The notes beneath the pieces are model-generated. The model made no database searches and was not told the DNA's origin. It was given only the letters and a program-made list of their open reading frames with translations. Shown here in pieces: positions 1-5,587 of a DNA stretch of 49,225 nucleotides. The stretch is from a virus: positions 1 through 49,225 of the IMG/VR virus record IMGVR_UViG_3300005253_000018, one strand, 5' to 3'. Every line of letters starts with the position of its first letter. The stretch's first letter is position 1. A program made the position numbers and the translations under genes.

Positions 1-121
1 AGAACAAAGAGGGGAATAGTACACTTACACGCCGTCCCCTTACCCCCACGGGGGTTATCGGGTCGATATTTTAGGTTAAACATTAATTGGAACGTATAAT
101 CAGGAGATATATTATGAAAAC
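1..121. repeat. Left copy of the 121-bp terminal direct repeat
   Basis: Identical base for base to 49105-49225. It carries the last 19 bases of the gene that starts at 48944 (its TAG is 17-19 here), a GC-rich hairpin and the first codons of the gene at 114. The repeat shows that the two ends of the window join. Whether it is a true short terminal repeat or an assembly overlap from a circular or permuted genome cannot be told from the sequence. Confidence 0.95.
42..55 (+). terminator. GC-rich hairpin after the junction gene
   Basis: ACCCC (42-46) pairs with GGGGT (51-55) around a CACG loop, 23 bases after the stop codon of the gene that crosses the junction. A short T-rich stretch follows about 12 bases later (ATATTTTA). 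It fits a weak intrinsic terminator or an mRNA 3' stabiliser. The same hairpin recurs at 49146-49159 in the right repeat copy. Confidence 0.45.
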
Positions 122-260
122 TGGTAAAAAAAAATGTCCAGATTGTGATGCAACCATGATAATCGAATCCCATTCTGTATCAGTAGAATGTCAGGATATA
201 GAATTAGACTTTCCCACGTGTAAAGAATGTGGTTATGTCGAATACGATACTAATTATTAG
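114..260 (+). CDS. Small zinc-ribbon protein, 48 aa
   Basis: Reads from ATG after a strong ribosome site (AGGAG at 102-106) to TAG. The 48-residue product has two cysteine pairs, CPDC (residues 8-11) and CKEC (36-39), the spacing of a single treble-clef or ribbon zinc site. Many phages use such peptides as small nucleic-acid or host-protein binders early in infection, but no function can be assigned. The first eight bases lie in the terminal repeat, so the start occurs again at 49218. It is the first gene after the genome junction. Confidence 0.75.
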   Translation: MKTGKKKCPDCDATMIIESHSVSVECQDIELDFPTCKECGYVEYDTNY

Positions 261-261
261 G

Positions 262-300
262 CTAAAAACCCAGATGTTAAAATAGGGTAGCCGTTTTTAG
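262..300 (+). terminator. Possible terminator after the zinc-ribbon gene
   Basis: CTAAAAAC (262-269) and GTTTTTAG (293-300) are perfect inverted arms, with ACCC/GGGT able to pair inside. The arm ends in a T5 run, so an A-tract/T-tract terminator just after the stop codon at 260 is plausible. The GC core is short, so termination may be partial. Confidence 0.45.
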
Positions 301-330
301 GGCGTGCGTCCAATAAACAAGCAATACGAC

Positions 331-373
331 AAAAATGTAGCATTAATGGTCGAAAGTTACAAAATTGTAGCAT
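331..373. promoter_or_regulatory. Two direct repeats spaced 30 bp, operator-like
   Basis: AAAAATGTAGCAT (331-343) and AAAATTGTAGCAT (361-373) differ at one position and start exactly 30 bp apart, about three helical turns. They lie in the AT-rich leader of the gene at 445. The spacing suggests paired protein binding on one DNA face, but no protein is assigned and no good promoter consensus is visible next to them. Confidence 0.35.
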
Positions 374-444
374 AACTGATAGTTATTTGTTAAAGTTATG
401 ATAATATAAGCACAGCTAATAATAGACAGTAAAGGGGAAATAAA

Positions 445-588
445 ATGACGGCGTACCAAAAATTATTAAAGATACTCGAAATGTTAGGTAAAGAGGATAG
501 TGTACTAAGTAAACTCACAGAAGATGAGTGTGTAGGGGTTATCTATACTCTAAGTTTGACTGTGGACGATGCAATAGCTGATGCATAG
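445..588 (+). CDS. Small hypothetical protein, 47 aa
   Basis: ATG lies 8 bases after AAGGGG, a good ribosome site, and the frame runs to TAG. The acidic 47-residue product is predicted largely helical (TAYQKLLKILEMLGKED near the N-terminus, ending in VDDAIADA). I do not recognise the family. It is preceded by a 184-bp leader with a candidate terminator and two operator-like repeats, and followed within 11 bases by a 9-bp-stem hairpin, so it may be its own transcription unit. Confidence 0.7.
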   Translation: MTAYQKLLKILEMLGKEDSVLSKLTEDECVGVIYTLSLTVDDAIADA

Positions 589-598
589 TATGCTTATG

Positions 599-638
599 AG
601 ATACCCGTCCTAAAGGCGAAATGCTAAGGCGGGTATCT
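599..638 (+). terminator. Stem-loop with a perfect 9-bp stem
   Basis: AGATACCCG (599-607) pairs perfectly with CGGGTATCT (630-638); CCT/AGG can add pairs inside the 22-base loop. No T-run follows, so it may be a processing or stability element more than an intrinsic terminator. A related arm pair (ACCCGTC and GCGGGTAT) recurs around 48847-48892. Confidence 0.5.
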
Positions 639-667
639 GATAAATATATTATAAAAGGAGAATTATT

Positions 668-937
668 ATGAAACACAGAATGTATAGAGTAAGGGAACAT
701 CGGGGAGAACCAATGGATTATGACGTACTATCGTCTGAGATAACCGCCGTGGCTGCTAAGAATAGCTGTGTACGTGCTGGGGATTACCGGAATACGTGGT
801 GGGTTGATGTGCTGGAAGAGCTAGAACTGGATGGTACGCTGGATATAGGAGAAGTCGATACGATATGCTTAGAAGCAACAACACCGGATAAGGACACGTT
901 CTATAACCAGCAGTACATAGAGGACGATCAATGTTAG
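668..937 (+). CDS. Hypothetical protein, 89 aa
   Basis: Starts at ATG after AAAAGGAG and ends at TAG, overlapping the next gene's start by 7 bases, which argues for a shared transcript. The product has a basic N-terminus (MKHRMYRVREHRG) and an acidic C-terminus. The region reading EITAVAAKNSCVRAGDY looks like a small alpha-beta protein, but I do not recognise a family. The overlap with the HNH gene may mark the place where that mobile endonuclease inserted. Confidence 0.7.
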   Translation: MKHRMYRVREHRGEPMDYDVLSSEITAVAAKNSCVRAGDYRNTWWVDVLEELELDGTLDIGEVDTICLEATTPDKDTFYNQQYIEDDQC

Positions 938-1413
938 TACAACAGATAGAATTGAGTAATGGCATGTTCACTACAGTTGACGCTGGAGATTTTAAATGGC
1001 TAAACCAATGGAAATGGTCATTTAATAAAGGATACGTAATAGGAGGCCATAGGCCAGAGGGTAAAAACTCTTCACCTGTATTAATGCACCGTGTTATAAT
1101 GGATCCACCTAATGATAAATTTGTTGACCACACAAATCACGATACATTAGACAATAGGAGATGTAATTTAAGAGTATGTACTAAGGGGCAGAATCAGTTT
1201 AATAAGTTGCCACAAGGGGGAACTTCACGCTTTAAAGGGGTAAGCTGGAATGAGCAAACGAGTAAATACAAAGTACAAATACAGTTTCAGGATAAAAAGT
1301 ATTACCCAGGATATTTCATAAACGAGATAGAAGCAGCTATAACCTACGATTTATGGGCTATTAAACTATTTGGTGAGTTTGCTCACTTAAATTTTCTAAA
1401 CAAGGGCAGATAA
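931..1413 (+). CDS. HNH endonuclease with AP2-like DNA-binding domain (copy 1)
   Basis: A 160-residue free-standing homing-type endonuclease. The HNH nuclease fold shows H53, D66-H67, N69-H70 and N75-R76-R77. The C-terminal part from about residue 99 (RFKGVSWNEQTSKYKVQI, then an AAITYDLWAIKLFGEFAHLNF run) is an AP2-type three-stranded DNA-binding domain. In phages such genes make a site-specific cut and spread by copying themselves into the cut site. A relative is at 7046-7576. It overlaps the stop of the preceding gene and the start of the following one, so it is embedded in an operon. Confidence 0.93.
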   Translation: MLVQQIELSNGMFTTVDAGDFKWLNQWKWSFNKGYVIGGHRPEGKNSSPVLMHRVIMDPPNDKFVDHTNHDTLDNRRCNLRVCTKGQNQFNKLPQGGTSRFKGVSWNEQTSKYKVQIQFQDKKYYPGYFINEIEAAITYDLWAIKLFGEFAHLNFLNKGR

Positions 1414-1562
1414 TGAACCACGCTAGGCGATCCATACAATTTCCGATAATAATAACCCCGTGTATACTGTGGACACCTTTGATGTTATGGGGATTAGACG
1501 TAATAATTGGACATAAGATATTCATATGGTACTGGATATTAAAAATAGGCTGTAAATTATAA
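1413..1562 (+). CDS. Small membrane protein, 49 aa
   Basis: The ATG shares one base with the TAA of the HNH gene (TAATG), so translation is probably coupled. The product has a short basic start (NHARRS) and then a nearly continuous hydrophobic stretch with several Trp and Ile residues (FPIIITPCILWTPLMLWG, then a second segment IFIWYWILKIG), consistent with one or two membrane passes. No family recognised. Small early phage membrane peptides often target host envelope functions, but that is only a guess here. Confidence 0.6.
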   Translation: MNHARRSIQFPIIITPCILWTPLMLWGLDVIIGHKIFIWYWILKIGCKL

Positions 1563-1580
1563 TTTAAGGAGAATAGTAAA

Positions 1581-1751
1581 ATGACAGTAAAAGAATTAAA
1601 AGAGATTATAAATTTCTGCAACGAAAATATAGAGGTTTTTATCGCACTCACGGACGCAAGAGGTAACACGACCTATGAACCTGTGATACGCACTAATAGG
1701 ACCATTGCCGGATTGTACTTTTACGGGGATACTAGCTTTACACTGGAATAA
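1581..1751 (+). CDS. Small hypothetical protein, 56 aa
   Basis: Good ribosome site (AAGGAG at 1566-1571) before the ATG, then 56 codons to TAA. It begins MTVKELKEIINFCNEN followed by IEVFIALTDARGN, a pattern seen in small phage proteins where a helix (KELI..L) precedes a strand of the form D-A-E-V-x-I. The 51-residue product at 9493 (MRIGELIDHLSDWDQEAEVKI) has the same layout, so the two may be distant members of one family of unknown role. Confidence 0.7.
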   Translation: MTVKELKEIINFCNENIEVFIALTDARGNTTYEPVIRTNRTIAGLYFYGDTSFTLE

Positions 1752-2117
1752 ATCTCGATAACCAGTATCTTGGGGCGATTACTCACAACGTTGCTACTTA
1801 CCACCTATATAAGAAAATTATAGCTTTCAACTTATAGAAAAAGATATATTAAAATCTGTACGCAGCGTAGAAGGTACATTATTTTTTGTTAGAGTCACAC
1901 CTCGCACCTTATATAGGTAGTAAAATAGTATAAACAGAGCGTAGACTACTCACAAAACAGGTGGTGTTATTATTACATATAGAATCCAGAGTTACCATAG
2001 ATAGAGGATATTTAAGACGATCACGAACAAAGTTTAACAGGTTTCGTAAATAAGTACAAGTAGAAAGTGGTTTGAAAACCGGAATCTACGTGTAGTCTGA
2101 AATTTAGGAGATAAGGT
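1752..2117 (+). other. 366-bp gap with structured-RNA potential, no clear gene
   Basis: No ATG occurs on the + strand across the gap. ACCTATATAAG (1803-1813) and CTTATATAGGT (1908-1918) form an 11-bp inverted repeat that extends with mismatches to about 17 bp. At 2060-2089 a compact hairpin has GUAGA/UCUAC arms, a symmetric AAG/GAA internal loop and a U-GGUU stem with a UGAA loop. A GTG-started frame of about 30 codons ends in a TAA near 2050 but has no good ribosome site. The stretch could be a non-coding RNA or a long leader of the gene at 2118. Confidence 0.5.
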
Positions 2118-2504
2118 ATGCCCCAGAAAAGGATGAAATACGATCAATATTCAGCCCAGAATCAGGCCAAATGTGCTATAAAGAAAGCCGAGAAACTCAG
2201 AGTAACATCGCTCACAACAGCAGACAGTAGACCAGCAGACCTATACAAATTGGCCGAGTATATAAATGGTAAATGCACGCCCGAAGAGATTGAAAACCTC
2301 CGGAGCGTGTTAAAGATAACGACCCTGATTCCCGATGGTAGACTTTGCCCTTGGCTGGACTGTAAGTATCACTCGCCGAAGTTAAGCAGCAGACAGAGCT
2401 ATCGTGTATCCTCCGAGATGATATGCCACCGATGCAAGGGAAACGAAGCGAACAGGAACCGAAAGAAACTTAAAGATAATTTTACGATGGAAAGAACACA
2501 CTGA
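2118..2504 (+). CDS. Zinc-binding hypothetical protein, 128 aa
   Basis: ATG follows TTAGGAGATAAGGT, a strong ribosome site. The 128-residue basic product begins with a Gln/Lys-rich segment and has a C-terminal zinc site formed by LCPWLDC (C77 and C82 region) and MICHRCKGNEANRNRKK. The layout of two separated cysteine pairs followed by a basic tail suggests nucleic-acid binding. It stands after the unusual 366-bp gap, which would be its 5' leader. No family recognised; it ends in TGA. Confidence 0.7.
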   Translation: MPQKRMKYDQYSAQNQAKCAIKKAEKLRVTSLTTADSRPADLYKLAEYINGKCTPEEIENLRSVLKITTLIPDGRLCPWLDCKYHSPKLSSRQSYRVSSEMICHRCKGNEANRNRKKLKDNFTMERTH

Positions 2505-2553
2505 TTTATTAACCGTATAGAGTTTAGAGATTTAATATAAAGGGAATAAAATC

Positions 2554-2871
2554 ATGGAATGGAAATTGATTGAATGTGAAGATGTACCGTGTATTATTGA
2601 TAATAGCGGAGTGTATACTGTTATTAACAGACTTATCGAGACTGAGTACGGTAAGGGTGCTGGTGTTACTTATAAGGGTATCAGGGTCGATATTATGTCA
2701 TCGGCTGATAATCCACTGGTGAGTATACAAGGCGAAGCAAACGCTGTGCGTAAGTCCGTTATCACTTGGCTAATCTTGCACGCTGTGATGCCCGTATCGA
2801 CGGAGCACGCATCGTATATCGGCTATGAAATAATGAGAGCACGAAGCGAAGCAAACTACGTTCAGGCGTAG
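2554..2871 (+). CDS. Hypothetical protein, 105 aa
   Basis: ATG after AAAGGGAATAAAATC, in the style of several leaders in this arm (TTTAATATAAAGGG). The N-terminal half (MEWKLIECEDVPCIIDNSG then YTVINRLIETEYGKGAG) looks beta-rich and the C-terminal half helical (ANAVRKSVITWLILHAVM). No known domain is apparent. It is the first of a run of three closely spaced small genes (2554, 2889, 3033). Confidence 0.7.
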   Translation: MEWKLIECEDVPCIIDNSGVYTVINRLIETEYGKGAGVTYKGIRVDIMSSADNPLVSIQGEANAVRKSVITWLILHAVMPVSTEHASYIGYEIMRARSEANYVQA

Positions 2872-2888
2872 GGAAAGACGGGGTAATT

Positions 2889-3029
2889 ATGCCTAGTAAA
2901 TGCCACAATAAGCATGCAGACGGTAATTGTGGTGATTGCATTATTTGCAAGGATCAGGAAAAATTCGATTCAGAAGCACGCAAAGCCACTGAACAGGAAA
3001 ATCTTAAACCGGAAGAAGAAACGGAGTAG
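2889..3029 (+). CDS. Small Cys/His-rich protein, 46 aa
   Basis: A 46-residue product with C5, H6, H9, C14, C17 and C20 (KCHNKHADGNCGDCIICKD) and then a highly charged tail (EARKATEQENLKPEEETE). The dense ligands suggest one zinc site. The ribosome site is weak (GACGGGG). It lies 17 bases after the preceding stop and 3 bases before the next start, so it reads as part of one operon. Function unknown. Confidence 0.65.
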   Translation: MPSKCHNKHADGNCGDCIICKDQEKFDSEARKATEQENLKPEEETE

Positions 3030-3032
3030 ACG

Positions 3033-3314
3033 ATGTTAAAACTGATAAAAATAACCGATAATGGCGGCAAAACAATGGATAGATACACTGCCTATTTCAA
3101 AGGCGATGGAGAGATCGACGGCGATTATACGCTGTGCATGTCGCATAATTGCAAGTCTCCGCAGGGAGTCTGCATGTCGGATACTACCAAACCAGATTGG
3201 ATCGAGGCCGATGATGGCAAAGTTATGGTGTTCACAGATTGTCCTTACGATGTGCAGGTGGCAATAGTACAATTCAGGGACGGTGATGATAGTCTGAACA
3301 AGATGACGTTATAA
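3033..3314 (+). CDS. Hypothetical protein, 93 aa
   Basis: Starts 3 bases after the previous stop with GGAG inside the preceding codons as ribosome site; a second in-frame ATG (3075, MDRYTAYFKGDGEIDGDY) is a possible alternative start. The product is acidic with a beta-rich look and Cys residues near CMSHNCKSPQGVC, which may bind metal. No family recognised. A strong hairpin follows 3 bases after the stop. Confidence 0.7.
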   Translation: MLKLIKITDNGGKTMDRYTAYFKGDGEIDGDYTLCMSHNCKSPQGVCMSDTTKPDWIEADDGKVMVFTDCPYDVQVAIVQFRDGDDSLNKMTL

Positions 3315-3317
3315 AAC

Positions 3318-3359
3318 AGGGGCTGGGTTAATCCGAATGAGAACTAAAGCTCAGCCCCT
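3318..3359 (+). terminator. Stem-loop at operon end
   Basis: AGGGGCTGGG (3318-3327) pairs with CTCAGCCCCT (3350-3359) over 10 bp with one G-U pair and a 22-base loop. It sits directly after the stop of the gene at 3033. No T-run follows, so it may act as an mRNA 3' barrier or a partial terminator. Confidence 0.55.
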
Positions 3360-3397
3360 ACCGACTATTAATTAGAATTTAATTTGAAGGGAATAAG

Positions 3398-3556
3398 ATG
3401 AGTACTGGACTGAAAGTAGTATTGATATTGGTGTTAATGGCTATTGGTTTTTTATTCTTCAACATATGTTACGGATGGATGGTTTTGGTTTACCCGCCAT
3501 TTGTGGCATTTCCTAAATGGGGATTCATAATACTCCTGTATGCGTTGGTTAAGTAA
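3398..3556 (+). CDS. Small membrane protein, 52 aa
   Basis: Ribosome site GAAGGGA precedes the ATG. Residues 5-24 (LKVVLILVLMAIGFLFFNI) form a clear transmembrane helix and residues 28-50 a second hydrophobic stretch broken by YPPF and FPKW. Two membrane passes with a short Pro/Trp-containing turn are likely. It is flanked by hairpins on both sides (3318-3359 and 3567-3594), as though it were its own cistron. Family unknown. Confidence 0.65.
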   Translation: MSTGLKVVLILVLMAIGFLFFNICYGWMVLVYPPFVAFPKWGFIILLYALVK

Positions 3557-3566
3557 AATCTTCACT

Positions 3567-3594
3567 CGGCTGCACTCGTTCGTGGGTGTGGCCG
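3567..3594 (+). terminator. Likely intrinsic terminator
   Basis: CGGCTGCAC (3567-3575) pairs with GTGTGGCCG (3586-3594) in a 9-bp stem with two G-U pairs. A T-rich tail (TGTAAATGTTTTATTA) follows. It lies 10 bases after the stop of the small membrane gene. Confidence 0.5.
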
Positions 3595-3634
3595 TGTAAA
3601 TGTTTTATTAATATAGATAAGGAGAAATCTGATT

Positions 3635-3874
3635 ATGACGATTAGAAAGAGACAGGTAAACAGGATAGTCGACGAGCTAAAAGAGATACGCAGAATATCA
3701 ACTATGGATTCTGCTGATTTCAGTAACAGCACTGATAAACCTATGGACTTACCAAAAGAACGTAAGGGTGTTACTGCTTACGTAAAGCGGTTAACGAGAT
3801 TATGGCGGTGGACATGGTTAACAGAACCACTTGACAGGGCCATTGACCAGTTAGAGCATGAATTGAACCGTTGA
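3635..3874 (+). CDS. Hypothetical basic protein, 79 aa
   Basis: ATG after AAGGAGAAATCTGATT. The product is basic and helical (MTIRKRQVNRIVDELKEIRRI near the start is longer in the gene; LDRAIDQLEHELNR at the end), with an ARG/TRP-rich middle (KRLTRLWRWTWL). It could be a small nucleic-acid or membrane-surface binding protein, but no family is recognised. Its TGA overlaps the ATG of the next gene by one base. Confidence 0.65.
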   Translation: MTIRKRQVNRIVDELKEIRRISTMDSADFSNSTDKPMDLPKERKGVTAYVKRLTRLWRWTWLTEPLDRAIDQLEHELNR

Positions 3875-4356
3875 TGAACCTAATCGGAGCAACCTGTGGT
3901 CGTCTGAAAGTAACTAGACGGGCAAATGTATATTCCAAAAGACGGAAATGCCCATACTGGGAATGCGTTTGCGGATGTGGTGAAACCAAGATTATCCGAG
4001 GATCGAATATCACAGCCCGATCACAATTATCCTGCGGATGCCTAAAAGGGTACCACGATACGAAGCACGGTAAATCATACGCTGCCAGATCATTGGCCCT
4101 GTATTTTCTGCGGGATCATATCGAATCGACGCTGGAGTTTACAGATTCGATCCACGCTGATCGGTTAAGTTTCGATGTTTGCGAATTTGCCGCTGGATTC
4201 CCGGGCACTAGCACTGTAGACTATCCCGATATTTATGACCTGATCGCAGTTATGGGGGTGTTCAATCAGGAATTGGCTGATATGCACCATCAATTATACG
4301 GATTATATCTGCCTGAAGATATGAATTTCGAAATATATGGAATAAAATATAAATAA
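3874..4356 (+). CDS. Zinc-domain protein related to HNH/AP2-associated DNA-binding proteins, 160 aa
   Basis: The ATG at 3874 shares a base with the preceding TGA; a TTG three bases upstream is less likely. Residues 1-57 show the pattern G-x-x-x-GRL-x-V ... W-x-C-x-C-x-CG ... RGSN ... S-CGCL (C31, C33, C35, C54, C56). This zinc module is common in phage AP2/HNH-type proteins, where it recognises DNA. The C-terminal 100 residues (from HDTKHGKSY) show no HNH residues, so it may be a DNA-binding protein or a homing endonuclease that lost its nuclease part. Confidence 0.65.
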   Translation: MNLIGATCGRLKVTRRANVYSKRRKCPYWECVCGCGETKIIRGSNITARSQLSCGCLKGYHDTKHGKSYAARSLALYFLRDHIESTLEFTDSIHADRLSFDVCEFAAGFPGTSTVDYPDIYDLIAVMGVFNQELADMHHQLYGLYLPEDMNFEIYGIKYK

Positions 4357-4408
4357 TATTGAACACCCCCGATGGATCAGCGTATGGGGAGTAGAAAGTG
4401 AGGACGCA

Positions 4409-4615
4409 ATGGAAATAATTGGAAGCCAGACACGAGAAGATATAAAGGATGCCCCGTATGTCTTTAAGGAATACTTGGAGGATCAAGATGTGGTGCTGTT
4501 TAACTGCGTAACAAGTAAAAGGGAGCTATGGACGCGTAATGACAGCTACGCCGGGTATGTCGTCGTGATAGAGGGTATTGGTTACGAGTTTTGCAAGACG
4601 CTAAAGGGTAAATAA
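4409..4615 (+). CDS. Hypothetical protein, 68 aa
   Basis: ATG follows GTGAGGACGCA. The product starts MEIIGSQTREDIKDAPYVF and has a beta-rich C-terminal half (YAGYVVVIEGIGYEFCKTL). The C-terminal pattern resembles small single-domain phage proteins, but I cannot name a family. It lies 52 bases after the preceding gene and 13 before the next. Confidence 0.65.
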   Translation: MEIIGSQTREDIKDAPYVFKEYLEDQDVVLFNCVTSKRELWTRNDSYAGYVVVIEGIGYEFCKTLKGK

Positions 4616-4628
4616 ATCAGGATATGTT

Positions 4629-4820
4629 ATGTCCTTATTAAACAAAAAGCACGTTCGAAGCTATATATTAGAGCGGGTAAAGAAAACCCGGCCCGGTTTT
4701 AACTGCACCCGTGTATCACCCGATGCGTTAACTGCCATAGAATATAAACTTACTGCGATGATAAACAAGATTGTTCACGCCCACCCGTCTAAAGGGCAAA
4801 CTTTTCGTGATATATTATAA
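4629..4820 (+). CDS. Candidate histone-fold protein, 63 aa
   Basis: A 63-residue basic protein. From residue 28 it reads TRVSPDALTAIEYKLTAMIN then KIVHAHPSKGQTFRDIL. Archaeal-type and bacterial or phage histone-fold proteins share the order R-V-S-x-D/E-A-L, a long central amphipathic helix, a short turn with G-(R/Q)-(K/T)-T, and a final D-(I/L). The match is by pattern, not by alignment, and the N-terminal helix is less clear. If correct it would bind or wrap DNA. ATG is preceded by CAGGA; the gene sits among unknown small early genes. Confidence 0.45.
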   Translation: MSLLNKKHVRSYILERVKKTRPGFNCTRVSPDALTAIEYKLTAMINKIVHAHPSKGQTFRDIL

Positions 4821-4853
4821 AATAATATCGAACATAAATCGAAGGGGAACGCA

Positions 4854-5000
4854 ATGGAAGAGGCTATTAAAATATTAGAGAGCATGGGAATTATAGTGGA
4901 GATAACGAAATGAGCAAGAAAAAACGAATGTCGCGAAATTTTAGGATTAAAATTAGAATATTGCGAACATCTGCGTGATGAGGTCGTAATGTATAAATAG
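4854..5000 (+). pseudogene. Small gene interrupted by an in-frame TGA or 1-nt shift
   Basis: From ATG 4854 (ribosome site GAAGGGGAACGCA) 19 codons read MEEAIKILESMGIIVEITK and stop at TGA 4911-4913. The same frame continues at once as protein-like sequence (ARKNECREILGLKLEYCEHL and on) to TAG at 4998-5000. An ATG at 4910 overlaps the TGA, but its own frame gives a 22-residue basic peptide only; one A fewer in the A6 run at 4919-4924 would join that ATG to the long frame. So this is a two-gene ATGA overlap with a 1-nt lesion, a gene with a nonsense codon, or a recoded gene. Confidence 0.5.
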
Positions 5001-5034
5001 ATAATATTAACTTTTTGTAACAAGGAGATTTAAA

Positions 5035-5244
5035 ATGGACACAGAACAAAGGGCAGAAGCAAAAGTCAAGAAAACCCCGTTCCACTACATCGTAGTGGAT
5101 AATGCGACCAATGAGATCATCGAAGAGGACACAATGCTCTTCGATTCACAGGCCGATGCTGATCGCTCGCTGCTGATCGCCATAGCCCGTGAGAATCTTG
5201 ATCTGGATATGTCTGCCGTGGAAATCACAGCCAAGCCCTTTTGA
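5035..5244 (+). CDS. Hypothetical protein, 69 aa (possibly first part of a recoded gene)
   Basis: ATG after CAAGGAGATTTAAA. The product has a beta start (FHYIVVDNATNEIIEEDTM) and a helical end (DADRSLLIAIARENLDLD), finishing VEITAKPF. It could stand alone. However, it ends CCC TTT TGA in a run of four T, where a +1 slip on UUU would enter the open frame that continues to 5587 and has no good start of its own. Hence it may be the N-terminal part of a longer protein. Confidence 0.65.
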   Translation: MDTEQRAEAKVKKTPFHYIVVDNATNEIIEEDTMLFDSQADADRSLLIAIARENLDLDMSAVEITAKPF

Positions 5245-5587
5245 TTGGCTAATCCGCGAGAATGAATGGTCCGATAATTTCAAGATCGGCATTCCCAAGT
5301 GGATCACTAATTGTGTATCAGGGTATGATAGGGTTGTCAATGATTTTGGCGATTTTGATAACCTCAAGCTAGGTATGCAGCTTCATCAGCAGGTCGAGGA
5401 TAAGTTCTTCGAGTACAACAAGATTAACGATGGCACCAGAGACCCAGATTTACTGAAGCGTATAGCTGGAGTGTTTGCTGAAGCTGAGCTTAAACCACCA
5501 GGCAAGAAGCCGTTTCCGAAGCTGGTCAACGAGTGTGTTGTCGAAAAGCACAACGGGGATATATTTATAGCCACGTGTGCTCATTGA
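5189..5587 (+). pseudogene. Start-less open frame overlapping the 5035 gene, part 1
   Basis: The frame is open from a GTG at 5189 (no ribosome site) to TGA 5585-5587. Protein-like sequence begins where the preceding gene ends (FDWLIRENEWSDNFKIGIPK) and continues through VVNDFGDFDNLKLGMQLHQQ to KHNGDIFIATCAH. With no credible start codon, it is either reached by a +1 frameshift at CCC-UUU-UGA (5238-5246) or is a decayed gene. It has no recognised domain. After the TGA the same frame stays open for another 69 codons. Confidence 0.5.

Noticed and set aside
95-100. TATAAT before the gene at 114 as its promoter
   Set aside because: The ribosome site AGGAG starts at 102, so a transcript from this -10 would lack it. 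No -35 element is at the right distance.
1960-2050. GTG-started peptide of about 30 codons in the 366-bp gap
   Set aside because: The frame is short and lacks a good ribosome site; the stretch is better described by its secondary structure. Translation cannot be excluded.
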